Of a stretch of DNA of 64,000 nucleotides, positions 51,729 through 60,842 are shown piece by piece. The DNA lies in assembly GCA_964445765.1 (NCBI GenBank), contig CAYULD010000001.1, positions 1 through 64,000 of the forward strand, in the 5' to 3' direction. This stretch comes from JANPLD01 sp964445765. GTDB taxonomy: Bacteria; Pseudomonadota; Alphaproteobacteria; Rickettsiales; UBA8987. Numbering within the stretch: position 1 is the first letter of the stretch; each line of letters starts with the position of its first letter. The position numbers and the translations under genes are program-made. Under the pieces are notes generated by a model. That model was given only the letters and a program-made list of their open reading frames with translations, ran no database searches and was not told the DNA's origin.

Positions 51729-52508
51729 TTAACCAAATCTTCCGGTAATATAATCTTGCGTTTGTTTGTTTTTAGGGTTTGTGAATATTTGCCCTGTCTC
51801 ACCAAATTCAATAATTTTGCCTAAGTGGAAAAAAGCTGTATAATCAGAAACTCTGGCGGCTTGTTGCATTGAATGCGTAACTATTACTATAGTGAAATTC
51901 TTTTTTAGGTCATCAATTAAATCTTCAATAATCGCGGTTGCAATAGGGTCTAGGGCGCTGCAAGGTTCATCCATTAAAATAACTTCAGGGTTTATAGCAA
52001 TCGCCCTTGCTATACAAAGCCTTTGCTGTTGACCACCTGAAAGCGAAGTTCCGGGTTCGTGAAGCCTATCTTTAACTTCTTTCCAAAGCCCAGCTTTTGT
52101 GAGTGAGGTTTCAACTATATTATCAAATTGCTTTTTATTTTTTGCCAGCCCGTGAATTTTTGGGCCATAAATTACATTATCATAAATTGATTTTGGAAAT
52201 GGGTTTGGCTTTTGAAAAACCATACCAACTTTTTCACGAAGCAAAACAACATCAACTTTCTGATCATAAATATCATAGCCATCAAGTTTAATTTCACCTT
52301 TTACTGAGCAGTTTTCAATGGTGTCATTCATTCTATTTAAGCAACGCATAAAAGTTGATTTGCCACAACCTGAAGGGCCAATCAATGCTGTAACTTTATT
52401 TTCAGCAATATCTAAATTTACAGAGTGAATTGCTTGCTTTGAGCCGTAAAATACATCAACATTTTTGGCGGTTATCCTAGGCTTTTCAATATTTATATTT
52501 GCTGACAT
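51729..52508 (-). CDS. pstB: Phosphate ABC transporter ATPase
   Basis: PstB powers high-affinity phosphate uptake. The 259-residue ATPase has Walker A GPSGCGKST followed by FMRCLNRMND, the signature LSGGQQQRLCIARA, Walker B VILMDEPCSALDP and the switch VTHSMQQAARVSDYTAFFHLG, all diagnostic of PstB. It is last of pstC-pstA-pstB; phoU, which usually follows, is missing, and the next gene (argH) is convergent. Confidence 0.97.
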   Translation of the reverse strand: MSANINIEKPRITAKNVDVFYGSKQAIHSVNLDIAENKVTALIGPSGCGKSTFMRCLNRMNDTIENCSVKGEIKLDGYDIYDQKVDVVLLREKVGMVFQKPNPFPKSIYDNVIYGPKIHGLAKNKKQFDNIVETSLTKAGLWKEVKDRLHEPGTSLSGGQQQRLCIARAIAINPEVILMDEPCSALDPIATAIIEDLIDDLKKNFTIVIVTHSMQQAARVSDYTAFFHLGKIIEFGETGQIFTNPKNKQTQDYITGRFG

Positions 52509-52541
52509 AGTAATGTTTTTTTATAATCAATAATTCTATAA

Positions 52542-53855
52542 CTACCATTTTACTTCATACTTTTTACGAAGGAATATTGCTAGTGCATTAGCTAAAATCA
52601 AGAAAATTAATAATATAATTATTGCACCTGAAGTTTTTTCAACAAAGCCAGCCTCCGGCAAATCAGACCAGATAAAAACCTGCACAGGTAATGCAGTTGC
52701 TGGATCTAAAAAATTCTGTGGTATATCTCTAACAAAGGCAACCATACCTATCATTAATAAGGGTGCGGTTTCACCTAGTGCGCGTGCCATTGATAAAATT
52801 GAGCCTGTCATAATACCGGGCATTGCAAGTGGTAACACATGATGAAATACAACTTGCATTTTTGATGCACCTAAACCGCGTGCAGCATCTCTAACTGAAG
52901 GTGGCACAGAAGCTAAAGCATTTCTTGTGGTTACAATAATTACAGGCAAAACTAATAATGCGAGTGTAAAACCACCCACTAGAGAAGCTGATCTTGGCAA
53001 ACCAAAAAAATTTAAGAAAATTGAAAGCCCAAGCAAACCATATACTATTGAAGGTATAGCCGCCAAATTATTTACTGAAACCTCAATTATATTGGTAAAT
53101 TTATTTTTTGGGGCAAATTCTTCAAGATAAGTTGCAGAGGCAACGCCTAGCGGTAAGGCAAGTAACATACAGATTATAATTACGAATATTGAGCCAACCA
53201 TACTGCCTAGAATGCCAGCCATTTCAGGCTCTCTAGAATCACCTAGTTTGAAAAAGTCAGAATTAAAAAATTTACCAATTCTACCTTCACTTTTTAGATA
53301 ATTTACATAATCAACTTCAATTTTTGATAATTTGCCATTTTCACCATCTGGAAAATTACCCTTAACAAACATATCAATATTAGAGCTTGCTGGAAGCCAA
53401 ATTTCAAATGGTCTAATTTTGAAATTTCCTTTTAATCGCTTAAAATCTTTTGTGATTTGTTTTTGTGCGTGAATATAAGAATTTCTAGATACGATAGAAA
53501 ATAATTGAATGACCTCCGCACGAGATTTCGCCTCAGGAAAAATTTTGCGTAAGGAATCCTGAACAATTTTTCTATAATTTAAGGTTTTAATTAAGTTATC
53601 ATCTCTGCGAGCCTCTTTTATATCAACATATTCACTGATATTTACACTAATTTTAATTTTAGTTTGAATAAATGAAGTATAACCTTTTGCAAAAATAGTT
53701 AGCAATAGATAAGCTAAGAAAATTACCGAAATTGAAATAGAGGCAACCCCAAGAAATTTGAATAATTTTTCTGAATAATTTCTTTTTCTAAGCCTTTTAT
53801 GAAAAAAGCTGGTTTTAGAAATTACAAACGGATTTGAATTTTTAATATCAGTCAT
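52542..53855 (-). CDS. pstA: Phosphate ABC transporter permease PstA
   Basis: Membrane subunit of the phosphate importer. The 437-residue protein starts MTDIKNSNPFVISKT (the frame runs 13 codons further without support), has one N-terminal helix (about 40-60), a large periplasmic domain of about 170 residues (DUF3333, seen in alphaproteobacterial PstA), then the permease core with EAA-type loop DAARGLGASKMQVVFHHVLPLAMPGI. The ATG overlaps the end of pstC by 8 bases, so the two are translationally coupled. Confidence 0.95.
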   Translation of the reverse strand: MTDIKNSNPFVISKTSFFHKRLRKRNYSEKLFKFLGVASISISVIFLAYLLLTIFAKGYTSFIQTKIKISVNISEYVDIKEARRDDNLIKTLNYRKIVQDSLRKIFPEAKSRAEVIQLFSIVSRNSYIHAQKQITKDFKRLKGNFKIRPFEIWLPASSNIDMFVKGNFPDGENGKLSKIEVDYVNYLKSEGRIGKFFNSDFFKLGDSREPEMAGILGSMVGSIFVIIICMLLALPLGVASATYLEEFAPKNKFTNIIEVSVNNLAAIPSIVYGLLGLSIFLNFFGLPRSASLVGGFTLALLVLPVIIVTTRNALASVPPSVRDAARGLGASKMQVVFHHVLPLAMPGIMTGSILSMARALGETAPLLMIGMVAFVRDIPQNFLDPATALPVQVFIWSDLPEAGFVEKTSGAIIILLIFLILANALAIFLRKKYEVKW

Positions 53856-55077
53856 ATTTTTCACGATATTTTCTAACAATAATAATGGCAACAATATTTA
53901 AGGCTAATGTAATTAAAAATAAGGTAAGGCTTAATGAAAATGCCGCAAGAGTTTTGGGGCTATCAAATTCTTGGTCGCCAACTAATAATTTTACTATTTG
54001 TGCAGTAACAGTAGTTACAGAATCAAGCGGATTTAATGTTAATTTCGCAATCAAACCAGCCGCCATTGTTACAATCATAGTTTCACCTATTGCACGCGAT
54101 ACAGAAAGCAAAAACGCGCCCATTATACCGGGTAACGCCGCAGGAATAATAACTTTTTTTATCGTTTCTGATTTTGTAGCACCTAACCCAAGTGAGGCAT
54201 CTCTAAGAGATTTTGGAACTGCATTCATCACATCATCCGTTAAAGACATCATATAAGGTATAATCATAATACCCATAACAAAACCAGCCGCTAAAGCACT
54301 TTCTGAGGCAACTTCAAAACCTAATGAAGAAAAAACATCTCTAAATAATGGCCCTAATGTAATTGCTGCAAAATAGCCATAAACAACAGTTGGAATACCA
54401 GCCAAAATTTCTAAAATTGGCTTTAATGAAGCCCTAAATGATTTTGAAGAATATTCATTTAAGTAAATCGCACTCATTAATCCAAGTGGCACTGATACAA
54501 TCATTGCGATTAATGTTATTAATAAAGTTCCAAGAAAAACTGGAATTATGCCGAACTTACCTGAACTTCCAGCTTGATCAACCCTTAAAGCTGTTTGTGG
54601 GCTCCATTCCAAGCCAAAAAGAAAATCAATAAAACTAATTTTTTCAAAAAATTTTATGGATTCAAAAAGAACAGAAAAAAATATTAATAAGGTAATTGAA
54701 ACTGAAATTGTAGCACAAATTATAAATAAAATTTTAATCCAACCTTCAAAATGCTTTCTAGCATTAAAAGTGGGTTTAATTAATATTAGCGATAAAGAAA
54801 TTGAAATTGCCGCAATTAAAAAATCAAAAAGAATATTATAATCTTTGCCAACATCTCCTGCAAAATTAAACAAAATCAGCGAAAGAATAATTGTTGGAAT
54901 GAATGTCCAAATAGCTGAGCAATAACCATAATATCTAGGTAATGAGTAAATTGACTTACTAAAGCCCTGAATGTTTAGAAGTGTTTTTGATGATTGTGCA
55001 ACTATGAATTTTTTAGAGACATAAAAGCCAATTAAGCTAGCAAATATAACTGCTAAAAAGTCAATATAATAGGGCAT
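53848..55077 (-). CDS. pstC: Phosphate ABC transporter permease PstC
   Basis: The second membrane subunit. The 409-residue protein is longer than E. coli PstC because of additional N-terminal helices (about 8-25, 50-75, 85-105), a form found in alphaproteobacteria; the core has VSVPLGLMSAIYLNEYSS, GIPTVVYGYFA and the EAA-type loop DASLGLGATKSETIKKVIIPAALPGI. The periplasmic phosphate-binding gene pstS, normally just upstream, is absent: 264 bases of repeat sequence and then ctaD lie there. Confidence 0.95.
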   Translation of the reverse strand: MPYYIDFLAVIFASLIGFYVSKKFIVAQSSKTLLNIQGFSKSIYSLPRYYGYCSAIWTFIPTIILSLILFNFAGDVGKDYNILFDFLIAAISISLSLILIKPTFNARKHFEGWIKILFIICATISVSITLLIFFSVLFESIKFFEKISFIDFLFGLEWSPQTALRVDQAGSSGKFGIIPVFLGTLLITLIAMIVSVPLGLMSAIYLNEYSSKSFRASLKPILEILAGIPTVVYGYFAAITLGPLFRDVFSSLGFEVASESALAAGFVMGIMIIPYMMSLTDDVMNAVPKSLRDASLGLGATKSETIKKVIIPAALPGIMGAFLLSVSRAIGETMIVTMAAGLIAKLTLNPLDSVTTVTAQIVKLLVGDQEFDSPKTLAAFSLSLTLFLITLALNIVAIIIVRKYREKYD

Positions 55078-55166
55078 AGTTTTTCATAATGAAAAATTTA
55101 TAATTTGACGACACTATCTAATACATTAAGATTTCTAATTCAAGAGATAATGCAGGCAAATTTTAT

Positions 55167-55330
55167 GGGAGTGTTCACCATACATAGATGAATCTGTCAT
55201 TACCCGAATTTTTACAAAGATATCAATCTTTAGAAAAATTATAGGGTAATCTAAATCAATAGATTAATAGATCGCCCTATAGTTGCTTCGCAACTCGGGC
55301 GATGACAATCTATACATATTGAACACTCCC
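55167..55330. repeat. Composite nested palindrome between ctaD and pstC
   Basis: Outer arms GGGAGTGTTCA (55167-55177) and TGAACACTCCC (55320-55330) enclose a GTCAT...ATGAC pair (55196-55306). Inside are a family B hairpin (ATTACCC...GGGTAAT, 55199-55250) and a second hairpin (ATCGCCC...GGGCGAT, 55271-55303, with AGTTGCTTCGCAACT at its tip). This looks like successive insertions of palindromic elements into each other. It follows ctaD on the minus strand and may terminate that transcript. No gene lies in 55078-55340. Confidence 0.7.
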
Positions 55331-55340
55331 AATTTTATTA

Positions 55341-56969
55341 TCACTTCACAATCGGTTGAGTTTCAAAAGTGTGATATTGAGGTGGTGAAGGGATAGTCCA
55401 CTCTAATGTGTCAGCACCTTCGCCCCAAGGGTTATCACCAGCTTTTTTGCCAAATTTTAGGGCGTAAAACACAACCACGATAAAGAATAAGGTTGAAGCC
55501 ATAGTTATATATGAGCCAACTGAGCTAACATAATTCCAGCCTGCATAAGCATCTGGGTAATCAACATATCTTCTAGGCATTCCAGCAAGGCCTAAGAAAT
55601 GTTGCGGGAAGAAAGTTAGGTTTGTTCCAATGAAGGTTGTCCAGAAATGAATATGGCCTGCAAGCTCTGGCATCATTCTGCCAGACATTTTTGGAAACCA
55701 AAAATAAAACGCCGCATATGCGCCAAATAACGCACCTAAACTCATAACATAGTGGAAATGTGCCACCACATAATAAGTATCATGCATTGGAATATCCATT
55801 CCCGCATTGGCAAGCACCACACCAGTTACACCGCCCACAACGAATAAAAATATAAAGCCAATTGCAAACACCATTGGCGTTTTGAAAGAGATTGAACCAC
55901 CCCACATTGTTGCAATCCAGCTAAATATTTTTATACCTGTTGGCACTGCAATAATCATTGTTGCAACAGTGAAATATAATTTTGTATTCAAGCTCATACC
56001 AACAGTGAACATATGGTGTGCCCATACAATAAAGCCAACAAAGCCTATTGAGCAAATTGCATAAACCATTCCAAGATAGCCAAATACTGGCTTTTTAGAG
56101 AAGGTTGAAATTACTTGAGAGATAATTCCAAATGCTGGAATTATAATAATATAAACTTCAGGGTGGCCAAAAAACCAGAATAAATGCTGGAATAATAATG
56201 GATCACCACCACCTTCAGGCTTGAAGAAATGCGTGCCGAAATTTCTATCAGTTAATAACATTGTTATTGCACCTGCAAGCACTGGTAGAGCTAATACTAA
56301 CAAGATTGCAGTTATAAATATTGCCCATACAAATAATGGCATTTTGTGAAGCGTCATTCCCGGGGCGCGCATATTAAGAACGGTTACAATAAAGTTGATT
56401 GCCCCTAAAATTGAAGAAATACCAAGAATGTGAAGGCTAAGAATGGCAAAATCTATTGAAATATCAGCTTGATTTGAAAGCGGTGGATAAATCGTCCAGC
56501 CAGTTCCGGGCCCCCCAGCAGTATCGTAATATGATGCAAGCCCTTTCCAATCTTTTGTTCCAATTTCTGAGCAAATACTCGCCCAATCAAATGGCCATAA
56601 CGCGCCCATCATAAGTAAAATAAATCCGGGTATCATCAGCCAGAATGATATATTATTAAGGCGAGGAAAAGCCATATCAGGTGCACCAATCTGAAGGGGC
56701 AAAAACCAGTTACCAAAGCCACCAATTAAGGCGGGCATTATCATAAAAAACACCATTAATAAGGCGTGTGCGGTAATTAACACATTATATAATTGGTAAT
56801 TTCCGTTGAATACTTGATCCCCCGGATATTGTAATTCCGCCCTAAACCATACAGAAATAGCGGCACTTATGATGCCAGCTACAATTCCATATATAATATA
56901 CATTGTGCCAATATCTTTATGGTTTGTTGAAAATAACCATCTTTTTAAGCCTTTTGGTGCGCCTTCCAT
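55341..56969 (-). CDS. ctaD: Cytochrome c oxidase subunit I
   Basis: Catalytic subunit of the aa3-type terminal oxidase, with haem a, haem a3 and CuB. The 542 residues form 12 membrane helices. Visible ligands and motifs: the low-spin haem histidine in TAHALLMVFFMIMPAL, CuB and cross-linked Tyr in HPEVYIIIIPAFG, the AHHMFTVG stretch with two more CuB histidines, and HDTYYVVAHFHYVMSLGA with both haem histidines. coxB, coxC and ctaG are not next to it, and ctaB is 27 kb away, so the oxidase genes are dispersed. Confidence 0.98.
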   Translation of the reverse strand: MEGAPKGLKRWLFSTNHKDIGTMYIIYGIVAGIISAAISVWFRAELQYPGDQVFNGNYQLYNVLITAHALLMVFFMIMPALIGGFGNWFLPLQIGAPDMAFPRLNNISFWLMIPGFILLMMGALWPFDWASICSEIGTKDWKGLASYYDTAGGPGTGWTIYPPLSNQADISIDFAILSLHILGISSILGAINFIVTVLNMRAPGMTLHKMPLFVWAIFITAILLVLALPVLAGAITMLLTDRNFGTHFFKPEGGGDPLLFQHLFWFFGHPEVYIIIIPAFGIISQVISTFSKKPVFGYLGMVYAICSIGFVGFIVWAHHMFTVGMSLNTKLYFTVATMIIAVPTGIKIFSWIATMWGGSISFKTPMVFAIGFIFLFVVGGVTGVVLANAGMDIPMHDTYYVVAHFHYVMSLGALFGAYAAFYFWFPKMSGRMMPELAGHIHFWTTFIGTNLTFFPQHFLGLAGMPRRYVDYPDAYAGWNYVSSVGSYITMASTLFFIVVVFYALKFGKKAGDNPWGEGADTLEWTIPSPPQYHTFETQPIVK

Positions 56970-57155
56970 AATTTTTTATTTATGTTAAAGTTAAAATATG
57001 TGGATTTTTTCTAAACAATTTTTGCATTAAATCAATTTTTTTTAGTAATTGAGCTATTATACTTTTATTTTATTTATTTATAATGTAGTTTTTGCAAACT
57101 AATTTTTTTTAATATTGTTAGGGGGAGGTTTTAAGGGGCTAGTTTTTAGTTTGTC

Positions 57156-57196
57156 ATACCCCGAATTTTTTCAGAAGGAAAAAATTATAGGGGTAT
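57156..57196. repeat. Palindromic element, family B copy 2
   Basis: ATACCCCGAATTTTTTC pairs with GGAAAAAATT-ATAGGGGTAT. It is nearly identical to 17905-17947; the loops differ by two or three bases. Confidence 0.75.
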
Positions 57197-57247
57197 CAAA
57201 TATAAAAAGTTTAGTAAAACTTTTTTAATAATTAACCTCAATTTATA

Positions 57248-57329
57248 TGCATTTTTGCAGATTTATTGTTGTAAATATATGAAATATATTATGAAAAACA
57301 TTGCTTAAAATATCTGCATTTTTGCAGAT
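57248..57329. promoter_or_regulatory. Twin TGCATTTTTGCAGAT sites
   Basis: A 15-base word occurs twice, 67 bases apart start to start. The second copy is extended to the perfect palindrome ATCTGCA-TTTT-TGCAGAT (57312-57329), as expected for a dimeric regulator. The sites lie 60 to 140 bases upstream of the usp gene and about 280 to 360 upstream of ctaD. No known regulator is assigned. Confidence 0.4.
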
Positions 57330-57390
57330 GCCTAACCGCAAATTTTCCATAATATTTTTCAATCATTAATTTAACATTAATATTTTATCT

Positions 57391-58254
57391 ATGTATAAAT
57401 CTATATTTACACCTCTTTCTTCGCATAGTGATCAATCATCTGCTTTGCATTTTTCATCTGCGATAGCAAAGACTTTTAGTGCAAAAGCTCATTGTGTTTT
57501 TACTTCTAAATCTCTTATTTTATTGGAAGAATCTCAAAATAAGAAGATTGCAGAAGCCTTTAAGAAGGAAGGATATACTGCTTCTCAAGAGCTTGCCGAA
57601 AAACTTTATAGGGAGCAATTTGAGCAAAAAGCTAGTTTTGTTAAGGCTTGGTTTGAGAAAAATGTCAGTGAAACTAACTCCGCCGCATTTCTAAATTGGT
57701 CAAAACCGCTTGATATATTTGGCGATAGCTCTGAGCAAATTACCGCAGAATGTAGCTTGCACGATTTAACTATTGCTAGTTTTGATTTGGGAGCTTCAAT
57801 TTTAGATAATGTTATTGATGGTGCATTATTTAACTCTGGCAGGCCACTTATGCTAACTTCTAAGTTTGAAGCTAACAAAAAAATTGAAGATAGCACAATA
57901 ATTCTCGCTTGGAAGAATACTCCGCAAACTCATAGGGCGGAATGGTTTGCAATGCCATTACTTCAAAAGGCAAAAAAATTATATGTTGTGCATATTACTG
58001 AGGAAGAAGATATTTCAAAAAATGTTGATATAGTTGAAAATCACCTTAAAAATCATAATGTTAGTGTTAATTCTATTGTTATAGATAACGCCAAAAATGC
58101 CCCAGCCGCACTGGAAGAAAAATACAATGAATTTAATGCTGATTTAATAGTGATGGGTGCTTACTCGCACTCAAGATTGAAGCAAATTATTCTAGGTGGT
58201 TTTACAAAATATTTCTTAAATAATGCTAACTGCAATTTATTTTTAACCCATTGA
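57391..58254 (+). CDS. Universal stress protein family, tandem form
   Basis: A 287-residue protein with two Usp-like halves. The second ends in VMGAYSHSRLKQIILGGFTKYFL, which matches the ATP-binding G2xG9xG(S/T) region of Usp proteins; the first half (MYKSIFTPLSSHSDQSSALHF...) is more degenerate. Relatives are induced by starvation, low oxygen or oxidants. It is followed 16 bases later by the phoB-type gene, so a joint role in a nutrient or energy response is plausible but unproved. Confidence 0.85.
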   Translation: MYKSIFTPLSSHSDQSSALHFSSAIAKTFSAKAHCVFTSKSLILLEESQNKKIAEAFKKEGYTASQELAEKLYREQFEQKASFVKAWFEKNVSETNSAAFLNWSKPLDIFGDSSEQITAECSLHDLTIASFDLGASILDNVIDGALFNSGRPLMLTSKFEANKKIEDSTIILAWKNTPQTHRAEWFAMPLLQKAKKLYVVHITEEEDISKNVDIVENHLKNHNVSVNSIVIDNAKNAPAALEEKYNEFNADLIVMGAYSHSRLKQIILGGFTKYFLNNANCNLFLTH

Positions 58255-58270
58255 TATATAAGGTTAATTT

Positions 58271-58969
58271 GTGAATAGAAAGCCTAAAATATTAGTTGTT
58301 GAAGATGAGGAATCCATCTCTTTACTAATAAGATATAATCTTGAAAAGGCTGGTTTTCTTATCACTCAATCATTTGATGGGCAAGATGCCCTTGATAAAA
58401 TTGAGGAATTTATTCCAGATTTAATAATCCTAGATTGGATGTTGCCTTCTAAAAATGGCATTGAAATTCTTCGTGAAATTAGGCGTTTGCCTTATACAAA
58501 AAATATTCCAGTAATATTTTTAACCGCAAGAAGCCAAGAAAGTGATAAATTGCTTGGCTTTGAGCTTGGTGCTGATGATTTTCTTATAAAGCCATTCTCT
58601 CCAAAAGAGCTGATTGCAAGGGTTAAATCAGTTCTTAAAAGAAGTAATCCAAGTTTTTTTGATGAGTTATTAGAATATGAAAATATTAGCATAGATGATA
58701 ATAAAAAAATTGCTTATATTTCCTCTAAAATCCTTGATTTAAGCAAGACAGAATATGATTTGCTAAAATGTTTTTTAGAAAATAAAGAGCGTGTTTTATC
58801 AAGAGATTTTCTACTCCGCAAAGTTTGGAATGATGATGGTGAAATTGAGGGCAGGGCGGTTGATACTTCAATTAGGAGGTTGCGTCAGGCTATGCAAATT
58901 GCCTTAAATGGCTCAGAAAACCTAATCAAAACTATCAGGGGCGAAGGCTATATTTTATCTAGAAATTAA
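58271..58969 (+). CDS. phoB: PhoB-type response regulator
   Basis: An OmpR/PhoB family regulator of 232 residues starting at GTG. Receiver: Glu11-Asp12, phospho-acceptor Asp55 in IILDWMLPSKNGIEI, Thr in FLTARSQ, Lys in FLIKPFSPKEL. Winged helix: LDLSKTEYDLLKCFLENKERVLSRDFLLRKVWNDDGEIEGRAVDTSIRRLRQAM, whose VWxDDxxxEGRAVDxxIRRLR pattern is the PhoB-type recognition region. PhoB turns on phosphate uptake; pstCAB lie 3 kb away. No phoR is adjacent. It stops 2 bases before convergent radA. Confidence 0.88.
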   Translation: MNRKPKILVVEDEESISLLIRYNLEKAGFLITQSFDGQDALDKIEEFIPDLIILDWMLPSKNGIEILREIRRLPYTKNIPVIFLTARSQESDKLLGFELGADDFLIKPFSPKELIARVKSVLKRSNPSFFDELLEYENISIDDNKKIAYISSKILDLSKTEYDLLKCFLENKERVLSRDFLLRKVWNDDGEIEGRAVDTSIRRLRQAMQIALNGSENLIKTIRGEGYILSRN

Positions 58970-58971
58970 TT

Positions 58972-60336
58972 TTATTTTATAAGTGAAATTAGTTTTGAGA
59001 GATGGTTAATTTCATAAATATCTAATTTGCTATTTTTTTCCTTTGTTTCTGGAATATAGGCATTTGCAAAGCCTAGCTTTTCTGCTTCTTTTAGGCGCGC
59101 TGTTGTTCTTGAGACTGGCCTTATTTCGCCTGAAAGCCCAACTTCTCCAAAATATACTGAATTATTTTTTATAGGTATATCACTTATTGCAGAAATTATT
59201 GCCGCACAAACCGCCAAATCTATTGCTGGCTCGCTAATTTTTATGCCACCTGCAATGTTAAGATAAATTTCTTTATCAAATAATTTTATACCGCATCTTG
59301 TTTGCAAAACTGCTATAAGCATAGCAAGGCGGTTGCTATCCCAGCCAACAACTGCCCTTCTAGGTGATGCCATAAAAGAAGGGGCGATAAGTGCTTGCAC
59401 CTCAACTAATAAAGGGCGAGAGCCCTCCATTCCAGCAAAAATTACTGAGCCTGAAATATTTTCTTGTTTGCCGGAAATAAATAATTCTGATGGGTTTGAA
59501 ACCTCTTTAAGCCCAGCTTCATTCATTTCAAAAACGCCAATTTCTCCTGCGGGGCCAAAACGATTTTTTACTGATCTCACAACTCTAAAATTATAGCCTT
59601 TTTCTCCTTCAAAATATAAAACGCAATCAACCATATGCTCAAGCACTCTAGGGCCTGCAATCTGCCCATCTTTTGTTACATGCCCCACCAAAATTAAGGC
59701 TATATCTAGTTTTTTGCAGATGGTGATTAATTCGTGAGCTGAAAACCTAACCTGTGTAACTGTTCCGGGGGCTGATTCAACTGCAGGCAAAAACATTGTT
59801 TGAATGGAATCAATAATCACCACATTTGGCTTTTGCTTTTTAAGATTTGCTATGATTTCATTAACATTTGTTGCACTTGCAATTTTTACTTTTGAATTTT
59901 CAAGACCTAATCTTTTTGCCCTTAAAGATACTTGTGAAATTGATTCCTCACCAGTGATATACACAACTTCATTCTCAGTGTTTCCAAGTAAAGAAGCCGT
60001 TTGTAGAAGAAGTGTTGATTTACCAATGCCCGGTTCACCGCCTAATAATATTGCGGAGCCCTCAACTAATCCGCCGCCTAAAACTCTATTAAACTCCTCA
60101 ATTCCAGTGTTTAATCTAGTTTTTATTTCGGTTTGTTCTGATAGTGAAAAAAATTCAATTTCAGAAGTTTTACTATCACTTTTTTTAGTTTTTTTGAGCA
60201 AGGCAGGGTTGCTAGAAGCTAAGGAATTAGCTTCTTCTACGATTGTATTCCACTCTCCACATTCATCACATTTGCCAGACCATTTATAGCTAACCGCTCC
60301 GCAATTTGTGCATATATATGTTGAGTTATTTTTCAT
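58972..60336 (-). CDS. radA: DNA repair protein RadA
   Basis: RadA (Sms) is a RecA-like helicase that drives branch migration in recombination. Domains in order: a zinc finger (CTNCGAVSYKWSGKCDECGEWNT, residues 9-31), a RecA-type ATPase with Walker A GGEPGIGKSTLLLQ and the RadA-specific KNRFGP motif, and a C-terminal Lon-like domain (ALIAPSFMASPRRAVVGWDSNRLAMLIAVL). The 454-residue length is standard. It follows the HIT gene by 3 bases, so they form an operon. Confidence 0.97.
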   Translation of the reverse strand: MKNNSTYICTNCGAVSYKWSGKCDECGEWNTIVEEANSLASSNPALLKKTKKSDSKTSEIEFFSLSEQTEIKTRLNTGIEEFNRVLGGGLVEGSAILLGGEPGIGKSTLLLQTASLLGNTENEVVYITGEESISQVSLRAKRLGLENSKVKIASATNVNEIIANLKKQKPNVVIIDSIQTMFLPAVESAPGTVTQVRFSAHELITICKKLDIALILVGHVTKDGQIAGPRVLEHMVDCVLYFEGEKGYNFRVVRSVKNRFGPAGEIGVFEMNEAGLKEVSNPSELFISGKQENISGSVIFAGMEGSRPLLVEVQALIAPSFMASPRRAVVGWDSNRLAMLIAVLQTRCGIKLFDKEIYLNIAGGIKISEPAIDLAVCAAIISAISDIPIKNNSVYFGEVGLSGEIRPVSRTTARLKEAEKLGFANAYIPETKEKNSKLDIYEINHLSKLISLIK

Positions 60337-60339
60337 ATT

Positions 60340-60711
60340 TTAATGATTAGTATCACCTGCAATTATTGCCCCTAAAGGCTTTCCGCCTAATATATGCACA
60401 TGAAAATGAAACACTGATTGAGATGCATCTCTGCCGTGATTAAATAATGTTCTATAGCCATTTTTAACCAAATTATTTTGCTCAGCAATTTTTTGAACTG
60501 ATCTAAAAAAACCAGCAATAAAATTTGCATCTGCCTTGTTTGCGAAATCATTAAATGAAATAAATTCCCTCTTTGGAACTGCTAAAATATGAACCGGTGC
60601 AGAAGGTTGAATATCATTAAACGCAATGCAAAATTCATCTTCATAAATTATTTTTGTCGGAACTTCCTTTCTTATAATTTTCGCAAAAATATTATTTTTA
60701 TCGTATTCCAT
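60340..60711 (-). CDS. HIT family (HinT-like) protein
   Basis: A 123-residue nucleotide-binding protein of the histidine triad group, likely a purine nucleoside phosphoramidase of the HinT branch. It begins NNIFAKIIRKEVPTKIIYEDE and carries the triad in SVFHFHVHILGG. The family is universal; the cellular role is poorly defined. It is the first gene of a two-gene unit with radA. Confidence 0.93.
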   Translation of the reverse strand: MEYDKNNIFAKIIRKEVPTKIIYEDEFCIAFNDIQPSAPVHILAVPKREFISFNDFANKADANFIAGFFRSVQKIAEQNNLVKNGYRTLFNHGRDASQSVFHFHVHILGGKPLGAIIAGDTNH

Positions 60712-60842
60712 AATCAGCTTTATTTTATGTTTTTTTGCAACTTATAATAAAATATTATGATTTGCGAGGTAAAAATTTTTTATTACTTAGCGAAAATTTA
60801 GAAAATTCATAAATGATATTTATACAACCCAATAAAATTCTT

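Larger units (their letters stand above)
56970..57390. other. Divergent intergenic region between ctaD and the usp gene
   Basis: The 421 bases contain no gene that I can support. They hold a G-rich run (57121-57139), a family B palindrome (57156-57196) and two copies of TGCATTTTTGCAGAT (57248-57262 and 57315-57329). As both flanking genes start outward from here, promoters for both must lie in it, but none is clear enough to call. Confidence 0.6.
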
